64,000 bases of DNA from Clavaria fumosa. Its lineage: Eukaryota; Basidiomycota; Agaricomycetes; Agaricales; Clavariaceae. Numbering within the stretch: position 1 is the first letter of the stretch; each line of letters starts with the position of its first letter. Positions 44,184 to 53,695 of the stretch are shown here, one piece after another. The stretch spans positions 186,001-250,000 of the forward strand of contig OX637798.1 of the NCBI GenBank assembly GCA_951802425.1, read 5' to 3'. The notes under the pieces are model-generated. The model saw only the letters and a list, made by a program, of their open reading frames with translations, was not told the DNA's origin and did no database searches. Both the position numbers and the translations under genes were made by a program.

Positions 44184-45364
44184 AGTGTGCTTATGTGCTC
44201 ACCATTTTGCGTTTGTAGAACAATGTCACTGCAACCAATGGCTTTAAGCTCGCGTCCATCGGCAGCGGTGATAGCGGTCGGACTGGTAGTAGAGTAGCTT
44301 ACGAACATTGACCTGTCTGGACAGAAATGCGCCGTCGTGCTGCTGTCAAGGATGATATCGTGCGGTTTACCCGCCGGAGATATAGCGGCTGCGACTTCGT
44401 GTGGATTCCCTAGGCAAGTAAATGCGAGATATTCCTCGTCATTTTCTTGCTTTTTGGCCTGTGTGGCTGCGGTATTGGCTTTTTCCTTTTTCTTTTGCCA
44501 GGGCACTTGGCCTTGCTTCGCTCCGCCATCAGAGTAGCAGTTTTCGGTCTTGTGATTGGTGTGTTTACAGTTTTCACAGGGTGTTTTCGTGCCTGAGTCA
44601 TCTGATTTTCCCTTGCGGCCTTTACCCTTTTTAACATGAAGGGCTGCATCACCAGATTTCGATGCAAGGTCTGCTATTTCGCGCTGTCTTGCTTCCTCTA
44701 AAACGATACGCATAAGGTCATTCGGAGAGATCTCCGTAGATGACAGGCTTGCGGCGTGCGTGATTGAGTGAAGGAGGCTGCGATAGCTAGGCGGCAAGGA
44801 AGTAAGTATCACGGTTGTGAAATCATCGTCCATGACTGATGCGCCAATGCCTTCAAGTTCATCTCGAATCTTTATCATTGCATTTAGGTGAGCTTTGATG
44901 TCGCCGTCCTCAGCACAGGTCATGGACTGTAACCTGCGGCACGTGTCAACCTTGTGAAGTTGGCTCTTTCATGTAGCATCAGTGCGTATTGCCTTCCACA
45001 TCTCAGATGCTGACAAGGACTTGATGACTGTTGCGAGACGCGGTGATACCGTAGTAAGTAATATGTGCTGGGCACTATATTCTTTTTGCTCGTACTCGTC
45101 AAACTTTCGTTCTTTTTCTTCGAGGTCTTCGTCAGTAGCTTTTATCCCTGGGGCTTTCATTGAAATTCCGGCCTCTTCAGGGTAAGCAACTGGTTTTCAT
45201 GCAGTTCTGTCACAATGCCTAATCAATCCTCTCGCACCCATTGCGGTGCAGGCTTTCGACTTGTAGTCGGCCCAGTTTGCTCTGTTGTTGCGGAGTCGAG
45301 GGACACCTATGGCATTGGAAGAGGTGTTGGCAGTCGTGAGGTCGTTTTGCGCAACGAATCTCAT
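44184..45364 (-). pseudogene. Copia Gag and protease start, broken
   Basis: Begins MRFVAQNDLTTANTSSNAIG at 45364. Gag helices read KSLSASEMWKAIRTDAT and AHLNAMIKIRDELEGIG, with TGA after LIRHCDRTA and after RTDAT. A zinc knuckle CENCKHTNHKTENC (about 44560) and basic stretch follow, then the protease site as IILDSSTTAHFCPD (usual DSG changed to DSS). The frame is interrupted at LRLRR by the LINE. The ATG overlaps TTATGAG, which matches the complement of the initiator tRNA-Met anticodon loop, so priming by a half-tRNA is possible. Confidence 0.85.
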
Positions 45365-45368
45365 AATC

Positions 45369-45596
45369 TATAGAAATCTAGGATTACTCCGTTAGCTCAG
45401 TCAAATAGAAGACTGTATCTATTTGTTGTAGTACCTAGGATTACTCCGTTCTATCCTAGGCCATCAGTACAGTTATAATGCGAAGTAAAAAAGATAAACT
45501 CACAGCTCAGTCAAATAGAAGACTGAGCTGTGGCACTGCTAACTCACAACCAAATAAACATATGTGTTACGTAATCTGTCCGGGTGATTACCAATA
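45369..45596 (-). repeat. Copia 5' LTR (228 bp)
   Basis: Differs from the 3' LTR by a handful of changes and one short insertion (AAATAAAC region, about 45552). Most changes are C/T or G/A at CG sites (CCGTT vs CTGTT, TCCGGG vs TCTGGG). The Gag ATG lies only 5 bp inside the LTR edge. Confidence 0.9.
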
Positions 45597-45601
45597 CTCT
45601 T

Positions 45602-45862
45602 TCCTTTCCTCTCCCAACCCAGGGAGGGCTTCTGAACCTACCCCAACATTGGGTTCATGATCCCCACGCCCGGCCCTCTCCCCGTGTGGCGCCGTACCAT
45701 GTCCCCAAGGTCGTCAGGCTCATCCTCAGACACTTCTGCACCCTTGTACTCTGCCCTTCTCTGAGCTCGAGCAGTATTCCGAAGCACCTGCCGTAGATTG
45801 GCATCAGTCAAAAGCCGCAATTCCTCTGCCAACAAAGCACCATTCCCTGCACTTTGAGGTCT
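45602..45862 (-). other. Spacer between two LTR elements
   Basis: A minus-strand frame (SAGNGALLAEELRLLTDANL, then LRNTARAQRRAEYKGAEVSE) looks like a short piece of a coding region cut by the Gag-only element at the ACTTT duplication. It continues across that insertion into sequence at 49641 and beyond, but no match was recognised. Confidence 0.3.
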
Positions 45863-45867
45863 ACTTT

Positions 45868-46139
45868 TATTGAATTTAACAGGGCGTAGTCTCCGGATCG
45901 AATTGTTGGATCCCAAGCTAACGAGGGTCAAGGACACTTGTCGTAGCAGTATAGTCACAGGGATACTGAGTCAATTCGATGGGGGACTAGCCCACCACTA
46001 TCGTACTTAATATATACATGAATGAGGCAGTGCCCGGCAGTGCTAAGTCATGTGCATCAAACCTGTGCAATGATGGAATCATCAATATACGCTGATCATC
46101 ACATCAGCTCGGATAGGTGATCCGGGCCGATTCCCAACA
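45868..46139 (-). repeat. 3' LTR of the Gag-only element
   Basis: 272 bp, TATTGAATTT...GATTCCCAACA on the plus strand, so TGTTGGG...CAATA on the coding strand. Same length as the other copy. Confidence 0.9.
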
Positions 46140-46559
46140 CCCCCCCAGAAGCTAAGTGGTCTGACACTAGTCAGAGGTATGGGGCGGAGCGCGGCGGCTT
46201 CTCCGCTTATCGCGTGATGATTGGGCGCTTCTACGTCGTAGCTCGGCAGCATCGGCAAGTGCGGCCAGATAGGCGTCGGGCTGGTACGGGAATTGGTGTG
46301 AGCCTTGGACGAATTGTGGCGCTGGGTACATGGGCGGCGGTGACGGGTAAGCAACCGGGACTCGCTTGGCCTTAGCATTCTTGGCGACTTGTTTCTTCAT
46401 GGAGGCAGGGTCCTTGGTGTGACCAGGCGATTCAAGTAAATTAATGCATTAATCTATGGTAATTACAGTAAGTGTGTGATGCATAGATGACAGTAAGTTT
46501 GCGAATGGTGAGGATGCATCATCACCCAGAGGGAGATGATGCATGATGCCACCACACAT

Positions 46560-47540
46560 CATGCATCACTCTTGCCGTCATGCATCCCACTCGCTGATGC
46601 CTGCCGCCCGCCCTGCTGCCGCCACCCGCTGCCTGCCCTTCTGCTGCTACGTGCCGCCTGCCCTGCTGCCGCCACGGTGACCTGCCGCCCGCCCTTCTGC
46701 TGCTACGTGCCACCTGCCCTGCTGCCGCCACCTGCCTCTGCCCTGCTGCCGCCACCCGCTGCCCGCCCTGCTGCTGCCACCCGCCGCCCACCCTGCTGCT
46801 GCCACCTGCCGCCCGCCCTGCTGCTGCCACCCGCCGTCCGCCCTGCTGCTGCCACCCGCCGCCCGCCCTTCTGCTGCTATGTCACCTACGTGCTGCCTGC
46901 CCTGCTGCCGCTACCCGCCGCCCGCCCTGCTGCTGCCACCCGCCTCTGCCCTTCTGCTGCCACCTGCCGCCCGCCGCCCGCCCTGTTGCTGCCACCCGCT
47001 GCCCGCCCTGCTGCCGCCACCCGCCGCCCGCCCTTCTGCCGCCGCCCGCTCCCCACCCCGCTGCTCCTGCCTTGCTGCCACTGCCATTCCCCACACTACT
47101 ACTATGCCCTGCTCCTGCTGCTCCTGCTCCCTGCCCTGCTGCCACCGGCTGCCTGCCCTCCTGCCACCACCTGCCACCCGCTCCCCACCCCGCTGCTTCT
47201 GCCCTGCCGTTGCTGCCACTCCCTGCCCAGCCACTACCAATGGCCCCAGTCCCCACCATTGGTCTGTGACCACGGTTGGGGGCTTGGGCCATTGCTACAG
47301 GGAGGGAGGGCGCACCTGGCAGGCAGCCTATCGTAACCACCGTCGTCGCACCTGTTGCCCCTGTTGCCCCCGTCAGCCCCGTTGTTGTTGTTGTTGTTGT
47401 TGTTGTTGCCCCTCCTGCTGCCGTCGTCATTGCACCACTGCTTAAGAGAGGGAGAGAGGGAGGGGGGAGAGAGCGGGGGGAGGGTGAAAGAAAGAGAAAA
47501 AAGGAAAGAAAAAAAAGAGGGAGGAACATGTGCCAGCAGT
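46560..47540. repeat. Left inverted arm of the MULE-like element
   Basis: A minisatellite with unit about 21-25 bp (CTGCCCGCCCTGCTGCCGCC) to about 47060, then unique sequence (CCACACTACTACTATGCCCT, TGGGGGCTTGGGCCATTGCT), a (GTT)n run at 47380-47405 and a purine-rich GAGAGAGGGAGGG block. The unique part matches the right arm inverted; the minisatellite part is longer here. Confidence 0.85.
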
Positions 47541-48239
47541 CATTGTCGTTGCCTGCGCCTCATTGAGACCCATAAGTCACAGCCACAGTATCTGTCCTAC
47601 TGACAGAAAAACTGTCCCTGCATCTTAGTATGAGTATAATAAATTCTGAAAATAATTGGGAAGGATTGAGTCCACATGCTCAACAATCCTATGTTAAATT
47701 TACAATGTAGAATGCTGTCTAAAAAGTGTGATGATGATTGAATCAGTTTCTTGCTTTACAGTTACATGTGTGACTAGACAACTGCCTTGACCAGCCACAC
47801 CATGCTCGTGCCAGCAACGGTGCGTCACCATCCCCATTCCCCTTCTTCTCTCTCTAATCCATCATTTTTGTGCTAATTGGTGACAATGACAGCAGCAGCA
47901 GCTGACGACGACATCGACGACAGCTGCAGCAGACAACGACGGCGATGATGGCTGCCACAGACGGCGGCGACTACGACAGCAGATGGTGCAATGGCGACCA
48001 CAGCAGCAGCAACCGATGATGACCACGGCGGCAGCGGCTGCAGCCGCCAGCAACAACGATGATGACGACGGCAGCTGTGGCCACCAGCAACAACAGCCAG
48101 GGACAATGACAACGACAGCTGCAGGGGCCAGCAATGACAGCGACGGCTGCACGGCCAGCGATGATGACAACAGCTGGACAACGATGACGATGACGATGAC
48201 AGCGGCGGCTAGGGCTCTTCCCCCAGGTGACGACAGCGA

Positions 48240-48890
48240 TGACGACGACGGCTGGTGCGTGTTCCTCCCTCTTTTTTTCTTCTTTCCTTTTTTCTCTTTC
48301 TTTCACCCTCCCCCCTCTCTCTCTCGCCTCCCTCTCTCCCTCTCTTCAGCAACGGCGCAACGACGACGGCGGCAGGAGGGGCAACAACAACGACAACGAC
48401 GACGGGGCTGACGGGGGCAACAGGGGCGAAGGGTGCGACGACGGCAGCCACGATAGGCTGCCTGCCAGGTGCGCCCTCCCTCCCTGTAGCAATGGCCCAA
48501 GCCCCCAACCGTGGTCACAGACCAATGGTGGGGACTGGGGCCATTGGTAGTGGCTGGGCAGGGAGTGGCAGCAACGGCAGGGCAGGAGCAGCGGGGTGGG
48601 GAGCGGGTGGCAGGTGGTGGCAGGAGGGCAGGTGGCCGGTGGCAGCAAGGCAGGGAGCAGGAGCAGCAGGAGCAGGGCATAGCAGTAGTGTGGGGAATGG
48701 CAGTGGCAGCAAGGCGGGAGCAGCGGGGTGGGGAGCGGGCGGCGGCAGAAGGGCGGGCGGCGGGTGGCGGCAGAAGGGCAGAGGCGGGTGGCGGCAGCAG
48801 GGCGGGCGGCAGGTGGCGGCGGCAGGGCAGGCGGCAGGCGTCAGCGAGCGGGATGATGCAATGTGCTGGGAGGCAGGGATGATGCATTGA
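48240..48890. repeat. Right inverted arm of the MULE-like element
   Basis: Complement of the left arm in order: C/T-rich block, ACAACAACAACGACAACGAC run, TGTAGCAATGGCCCAAGC, ACACTACTGC-type segment and then GCGGGCGGC minisatellite units to about 48835. It is shorter than the left arm by loss of minisatellite units. Confidence 0.85.
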
Positions 48891-49363
48891 GGAGATGGGG
48901 ATGATGCAATGCGATGGGAGCTGGGGAGGCAAGGGTGATGCAATGCAGTGGCACGGCAACTTACCATCTTCCATGCATAACCGACTAACGGTAATTAGCC
49001 TAAATAATGCATCAGATTGCTCACCTCATGTGGTGTGACAATCGTTCATGTCGTGACCAAACGCATGACAGCGCTGGCATCTGGCGCGAATGCGCGGTGC
49101 AGGCGGTGGTGCGGCTTGTGTCGGCGCAGCAGGGCGCTCGAGCGCAGAAACTCGACGTTCTAGATCGTCGATATCTGTAACGGTGCGATCAAGGGCATTG
49201 AATAGCAACGTTGACATCGCAGTGAAGACTCCGCAGACCCAATCGTACAGAGTCCGGATGGTCTGAAGGTTGGCCTGCGAGGTTCGCTTCGATTGGAGGT
49301 ACACTTCACGATCCTGGTCAAAAGTGGTAGACATATTCATAGTATCGCGGGGTGATCGAATTG

Positions 49364-49635
49364 TATTGAATTTAATGGGCCGTAGTCTCCGGATCGAATT
49401 GTTGGATCCCAAGCTAACAAGGGTCATGGACACTTGTCATAGCAGTATAGTCACAGGGATGCTGAGTCAATTCGATGGGGGACTAGCCCACCACTATCGT
49501 ACTTAATATATACATGAACGAGGCAGTGCCCGGCAGTGCTAAGTCATGTGCATCAAACCTGTGCAATGATGGAATCATCAATATACGCTGATCATCACGT
49601 CAGCTCGGATAGGTGATCCGGGCCGATTCCCAACA
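49364..49635 (-). repeat. 5' LTR of the Gag-only element
   Basis: 272 bp and near-identical to 45868-46139; differences include AACGAGG vs AACAAGG, TTGTCGT vs TTGTCAT and CACGTC vs CACATC, mostly CG to CA/TG. Confidence 0.9.
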
Positions 49636-49694
49636 ACTTTGTTGAACCCCAGGTATAAAGTTGCTCGTTTGTCCATCGATTCCAATCTTGACCA

Positions 49695-50684
49695 TTGGAT
49701 ACAAGGTACAATAATAGAGAATACACAGGTTCAGTTTACAACGGAGTTCCTCTTGCGAGAGCGAGAGCGATGGTGCTGACCAGGAGTCGGTGCTGGACCA
49801 AGCACCCAACTCGCTTTGGTCAGCATGCATTGAGCTTGGACTCGCGTGCTTATCCAATCTCAACTATCCCAGAGGAGATCCTCACCCTCGTTAAGTGTCG
49901 ACGATCTCCTCCTCTACAACTATTCTCTGCAGTATCCTTGGAGCAGATCCGGAACGGTGTAGACCTGAAGTATATCAAGATTGCCACTGGTCCTGCGGCT
50001 AATGCCCGCATTCTTGATGTGTCTGATTTTCCAAGGGATAGTGAGTTGTCAGTTGGGGATTGGGTGATATCCTATAATGCCTTCTTGGCCTTCATGGCTG
50101 AGCATTGCGAGAAGGGAGTCCTCCGTGGCTTGCTCATGCACCATGATTCCATGCTCAAGGATCCGGAGTTCTCAAGGTGGTTTCGTGCATATCTACAGTT
50201 TGATATACAGATACGGAACCAGTTTTTCGCAAGGCCATCCATCATCGATCCGGCCTCCCCTGCATGGTTCCAAGCCCTTTATTCAGCCAAAAATTCAGCT
50301 CTACTCAGGCATAATCTAGATTCCGAGCCACCTGCCATGCTGAGGAATCCACGGTATGCTCCCTACCTACCCGGCCGAGGCAGTTCCTTTCGTGATGGGG
50401 ACGGCCCACGCAGGCCGAGCGGGCCGTCCCTCTGCCTACGCTGTGGGATCTTGGGGGATCATCGTGCCTCATCCTGCCGGTCAACAGAACCAAGCCGCCG
50501 TGAGCGCCCATTTATTGCCAGCTTCTCCAATGGGAGGCTTGCCCGGGCCTCAGACAACAAGCCCATTTGTGTGCGCTTCAACCTTGGGCTCTGCTCTGGC
50601 CAACAGAAGGAAGGCCACTATCTTCACGTTTGTTCTCTCTGTGGCAAATCTCTCCACAGTGCACAGAAATGCCCTCGTAACTGA
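49695..50684 (+). CDS. DIRS-like element Gag
   Basis: Open frame of 329 residues, from MDTRYNNREYTGSVYNGVPL to CPRN. Helical capsid-like region (GDWVISYNAFLAFMAEHCEK, WFRAYLQFDIQIRNQFFARP), then a zinc module: LCLRCGILGDHRASSC, and KPICVRFNLGLCSGQ followed by HVCSLCGKSLHSAQKC. The CRFN..G.C...HVCS.C..SLHS...C arrangement is typical of DIRS-like elements of mushrooms. The downstream RT starts 14 bp past its stop. No upstream terminal repeat was recognised. It could also be read as an RNA-binding Gag of a related YR retroelement. Confidence 0.7.
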   Translation: MDTRYNNREYTGSVYNGVPLARARAMVLTRSRCWTKHPTRFGQHALSLDSRAYPISTIPEEILTLVKCRRSPPLQLFSAVSLEQIRNGVDLKYIKIATGPAANARILDVSDFPRDSELSVGDWVISYNAFLAFMAEHCEKGVLRGLLMHHDSMLKDPEFSRWFRAYLQFDIQIRNQFFARPSIIDPASPAWFQALYSAKNSALLRHNLDSEPPAMLRNPRYAPYLPGRGSSFRDGDGPRRPSGPSLCLRCGILGDHRASSCRSTEPSRRERPFIASFSNGRLARASDNKPICVRFNLGLCSGQQKEGHYLHVCSLCGKSLHSAQKCPRN

Positions 50685-50697
50685 ATAGGAAAGGGTT

Positions 50698-52498
50698 GTG
50701 ACCTCCTACATACCCACAGAATGGGAGCGCGCATTACACGACTGCGGCCTCGCCTCGAAATACCCCTTTCTCCTACATGACGTTACCTTCGGCTCTCCCA
50801 TTGGCAATCCTCCCTTTCTTACTTATACTTTCATTCCTGAAAACATGCCCTCTGCACAGAAACAGCCCCTTGTCATTGCAAATTTCAGTAGGGAAGAATG
50901 TGCTGCTGGACACATGTCTGGTCCTTACTCTGTAGAGGAGGCCTTCGTTTTCTTTGGGGGCCATTTTCGTACAGCCCTGCTTGGCTTGGTTGAGAAGGAG
51001 CCTGGGTCAGGCACCTGGAGGATGATCCAGAACCTGTCAGTGGAGGATCATTTGGGTTCATCTACGAATGCCTGGCTGGATGCGGCTGATAACCCCATCT
51101 CTTGGTATACTTGTGCTATGATGGCTGACATTGTGAGTTTTTCCTTTCCTTCCTTTATCTGTGCTCCTCTTGTGCTGTCATGTGAGGTGGGCAGTCCCTC
51201 TTCGAGTGGCCCATGTGGGCAGGGCCAGGGCCCATCTGTTCATGCCTGTGCATTCCTGCATTGTGCAGATGGTCTATGGTGTAAGGGGGACTTGGCCCCC
51301 TGGGTGGCTCCTGGCATCTTGCATGTATTAACCCCCCCCCCCCCCCCCCCCCCTCCTCTAGGTGGCCTCTGCTCCGCCTGGTGCCCAGGCGGCAGGCTTG
51401 GACATGGTGGCAGCCTACTGGTGCTCTGCCATTATTCCCTGTCACAAGTGTTATATCCCTATCCAATGGGAAGGAAAAATTTTTCCTGACCACTGTGCCC
51501 CATTTGGCCTCACCACCTCCGGGAATATCCAGGGGCACCTGGCAGATGCCCTGGTAGATATTCTCCATTACCATGGGATCCTCAATGTTGTGAAGTGGGT
51601 AGATGACTTCAATGTTTTTCGTTTTCCCTCTCAGCCCTTCAAGGATTCCTTTACCTATGATCTTGACCTGCCCTCCCTTTTCTCAATCACAGATCCCCTC
51701 GGTATACGTTGGCACAATGTTGAGAAGAAAGGGCATGACTTTGCTTTCACCACAGAATATGGAGGATTTGTTTGGGACCTCCCCCTTAAGAGAGTTACTA
51801 TCTCTGACCACAAGCGCAGGAAGTACCGGATGAAGGTCCTCCATTTTGTTCAGAATGCCCCCGGCAGGGCCCATGCCCATGATGTCGCATCACTTCATGG
51901 CACCCTTCAACATCTTTGTTTTGTTTACCATTCTGGGCAGTCGTACCTCCCTTCCCTTGCCTCTTTCCTCAGTCGCTTTCCCAACAAATGGGCTGCTCAT
52001 CACATCCCCCACACGGTCATGGCTGATTTGTCATGGTGGTCCATCATGCTGGATGAGCCGGGTGTATATCACTCCCTCAGCCCCCGGTTGCCGTATGACC
52101 CTGGCATTTATGTTGATGCCTCCACCTCTTGGGGCCTTGGGCTTACTGTTTGAGACAGCTGTGCTGTGTGGTGCTGGAAGTCTGATTGGAGGGCTGAAGG
52201 CTGTGACATTGGTTGGGCTGAGTTTATAGTGGCTGAACTTGCAGTACTCTGGGTCGTCTCCCAGGACATTGCTGACAGGCAGGTCATCGTCCATGGGGAC
52301 AACACCGGTGTCATTGGCACGTTGCAGGGCAGGCGCTCCCGCAATGTTCAACGTAATTCCTGCATCCGCCGTGTTTCCACCTACCTGGCCTCCTCCAACC
52401 TGACCTTACTGTACCATTTCGACCATAGGTTCATCACATGTCCAGCATCCAATGAATTGAACCTATTTTGCTGTGACAGTCACACCTTTTTGTGAAGT
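50698..52498 (+). pseudogene. DIRS-like reverse transcriptase and RNase H, one stop, no tyrosine recombinase
   Basis: Exon 1 (50698-51132; GTG start in this frame, so the start is unclear) reads SREECAAGHMSGPYSVEEAF, GTWRMIQNLSVEDHLGSSTN and WYTCAMMADI. A 229-bp intron follows. Exon 2 (51362-) has GLDMVAAYWCSAIIPCHKCY, DHCAPFGLTTSGNIQGHLAD and VVKWVDDFNVF, the RT palm with W-V-DD. RNase H shows IYVDASTSWGLGL, an in-frame TGA (52151-52153, plausibly from CGA), WAEFIVAELAVLW and VIVHGDNTGVIG. The final frame ends HTFL near 52498. DIRS elements should continue with a tyrosine recombinase; none is present, because a TIR element follows. Confidence 0.72.
51133..51361 (+). other. Probable intron inside the DIRS-like RT, with a C22 tract
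   Basis: GTGAGT donor at 51133 and CTCTAG acceptor ending 51361 join MADI to VASAPPGAQAAG in frame; reading through shifts frame and ends at 51489. An uninterrupted run of about 22 C (51332-51353) sits just before the acceptor as an extreme polypyrimidine tract. Introns inside retroelement RT genes are unusual because an RNA intermediate should lose them. Confidence 0.6.
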
Positions 52499-52769
52499 TT
52501 GAAGCTATAAGGGTGACTGGTTGTCAAGTGTTATTTAATGTATGGTATGCATATTAGTGCTTCCAGAATTCATTGTACTGCCTATTAGAAATGTGACGCC
52601 TTTTCCCCCAATAGTCCCAGCTAGTTTAGTTTACTAAATATCAGTTAATGTACCAAAATGCTTTGAACTCAAGCCAGCTACAGCTGATCCTACTAATGTC
52701 AGCAAATGCTGTGAAGGCAGTATACTTATGTCCAGCTAATGCTGACTATACTATTACAGTACAGTAGAA

Positions 52770-53080
52770 GTCAACTTAATCCAGCAGCTGCTGGTGAACA
52801 TAGTATACTAATCTACAGTAATAACAGCTACAGGGTATTTCCAGTTAACTTGATCCAGCAGCTGCTGATTGTTGTAGTATACTATTCAACAGTAATAGCA
52901 GTCATAAAATAACACCAGTTAACTTGGTCCAGTAGCTGCTGGTTAGTATAGTATACTATTCTACAGCAAAAGCAGTGGTAAAAATATTCCAGTTAACTTG
53001 ATCCAGCAACTGCTGATTGATGTAGTATACTATTCAACAGTAATAGCAGTCATAAAATATTGCCAGTTAACTTGGTCCAT
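52770..53080. repeat. 74-75-bp tandem array inside the TIR element
   Basis: About four diverged copies of a unit containing CCAGTTAACTTGRTCCAG, CAGCTGCTG, TATAGTATACTATT and CAACAGTAATAGCAGTCATA. Starts of successive copies near 52776, 52851, 52926 and 53000. Confidence 0.8.
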
Positions 53081-53482
53081 AGTGCACTTTTACACAGTAA
53101 TTTCTGCACACTATGCACAACTTGAGTCTACTATTTGTGAGTGCAGTAGTTACAAGCAGGTTTAATTAACTCAGTTGTAGTACTTGTGAATTGAATCATT
53201 AATTTGAGCACAGCACTTGTAATTATGATAATATAAACATGGCAATGTACTGCCACAGCTTCAGGAAGTTCATTCAATTTTATATAATGTTTTAATTTGA
53301 GGCCATATTTTGATGTTTATATAGGCTGAATTTCAATATAGAGGCATTTGATAAATATTTGTCTGTATTTGGGCTTATTTATTTCATGTCAATAAATACA
53401 CAGCTATTATGTCTAGTTAACTATTTGATAGCAACTACTGCACTAAGTTCACAGCTCAAGTTAATTAAGTGTGATGTCATGC

Positions 53483-53584
53483 TATACTAGTATAGTCAGC
53501 AGTAGCTGGATGTAAGTATACTAGTATAGTCAACAGTAGCTGGATGTAAGTATACTAGTATAGTCAGCAGTAGCTGGATGTAAG
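53483..53584. repeat. Three-copy 34-bp tandem repeat
   Basis: 53483-53516, 53517-53550 and 53551-53584 repeat TATACTAGTATAGTC then AGCAGTAGCTGGATGTAAG with one A/G difference. Confidence 0.9.
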
Positions 53585-53695
53585 TATACTACCTTTACAG
53601 CATTTGCTGACATTAGTAGGATCAGCTGTAGCTGGCTTGAGTTCAAAGCATTTTGGTACATTAACTGATATTTAGTATACTAAATTAACAGGGAC

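Larger units (their letters stand above)
34093..45596 (-). mobile_element. Copia (Ty1) retrotransposon with two nested insertions
   Basis: Two LTRs (34093-34311 and 45369-45596) and a 5-bp target duplication CTCTT (34088-34092, 45597-45601) delimit the element. Minus-strand order is Gag, protease, integrase, RT, RNase H, as in Copia. A purine tract GAGAGGGAG directly precedes the 3' LTR. A LINE (37592-44172) interrupts the protease-integrase junction and a MITE (35235-35527) interrupts RT. Without them the element would be about 4.6 kb. It is dead: many TGA stops, a TAG, and late frameshifts. Confidence 0.92.
46424..49030. mobile_element. MULE-like long-TIR (foldback) element, non-autonomous
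   Basis: A 9-bp duplication TGGTGTGAC (46415-46423, 49031-49039) flanks it, the size range typical of Mutator-like elements. The left end (ATGCATTAATCTATGGTAAT) and the complement of the right end (ATGCATTATTTAGGCTAATT) align. Long inverted arms (about 46560-47540 and 48240-48890) are GC-rich and made of GCCGCCCGCCCTGCTGCTGC repeats plus a unique segment. Open frames in the arms mirror each other on opposite strands and are repeat-driven. The middle (47580-48230) has CAG/GAC-rich simple repeats. No transposase. Confidence 0.85.
46167..49340 (-). pseudogene. Gag-like CCHC protein, split by an insertion
   Basis: The first part starts MNMSTTFDQDREVYLQSK at 49340 and reaches ARCQRCHAFGHDMNDCHT (C-x2-C-x4-H-x4-C) at 49031. 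The second part lies beyond the MULE-like element and reads KDPASMKKQVAKNAKAKR to a stop at 46167. The two parts are in the same frame once the insert and one 9-bp duplication are discounted, giving a product of about 190 residues: helical N-terminus, one zinc knuckle, Pro/Tyr-rich linker, basic C-terminus. It probably binds element RNA. Confidence 0.8.
45868..49635 (-). mobile_element. Gag-only LTR retrotransposon (TR-GAG/TRIM type)
   Basis: Two 272-bp LTRs (45868-46139, 49364-49635) and a 5-bp duplication ACTTT (45863-45867, 49636-49640) define it. Minus strand: 5' LTR on the right, a Gag-like frame with one CCHC knuckle, and a CTTCTGGGGGGG purine tract just before the 3' LTR. No protease, integrase, RT or RNase H is present, so it must have been mobilised in trans. 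Its inside is interrupted by a MULE-like element (46424-49030); without that it is about 1.15 kb long. Confidence 0.88.
52614..53695. mobile_element. Non-autonomous TIR element (1.08 kb)
   Basis: Long terminal inverted repeats of about 115 bp: left TTTACTAAATATCAGTTAAT and onward through TGTACCAAAATGC, AGCCAGCTACAGCTGATCCT and GTCAGCAAATGCTGT; the right end (53585-53695) is its complement. Outer ends read GTCCC...GGGAC. The inside holds two tandem arrays and AT-rich sequence, with no coding frame. No target duplication is obvious. The right end abuts the broken PH domain of the oxysterol-binding-protein pseudogene. Confidence 0.85.

Noticed and set aside
46536..48974. Many long frames on both strands in the long-TIR element
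   Set aside because: They follow GCCGCC/CAG repeats, mirror each other between arms and lack conserved domains.
52770..53584. Possible CRISPR-like spaced repeat array
   Set aside because: Units are contiguous tandem repeats with diverged copies and no unique spacers, in a eukaryotic context.
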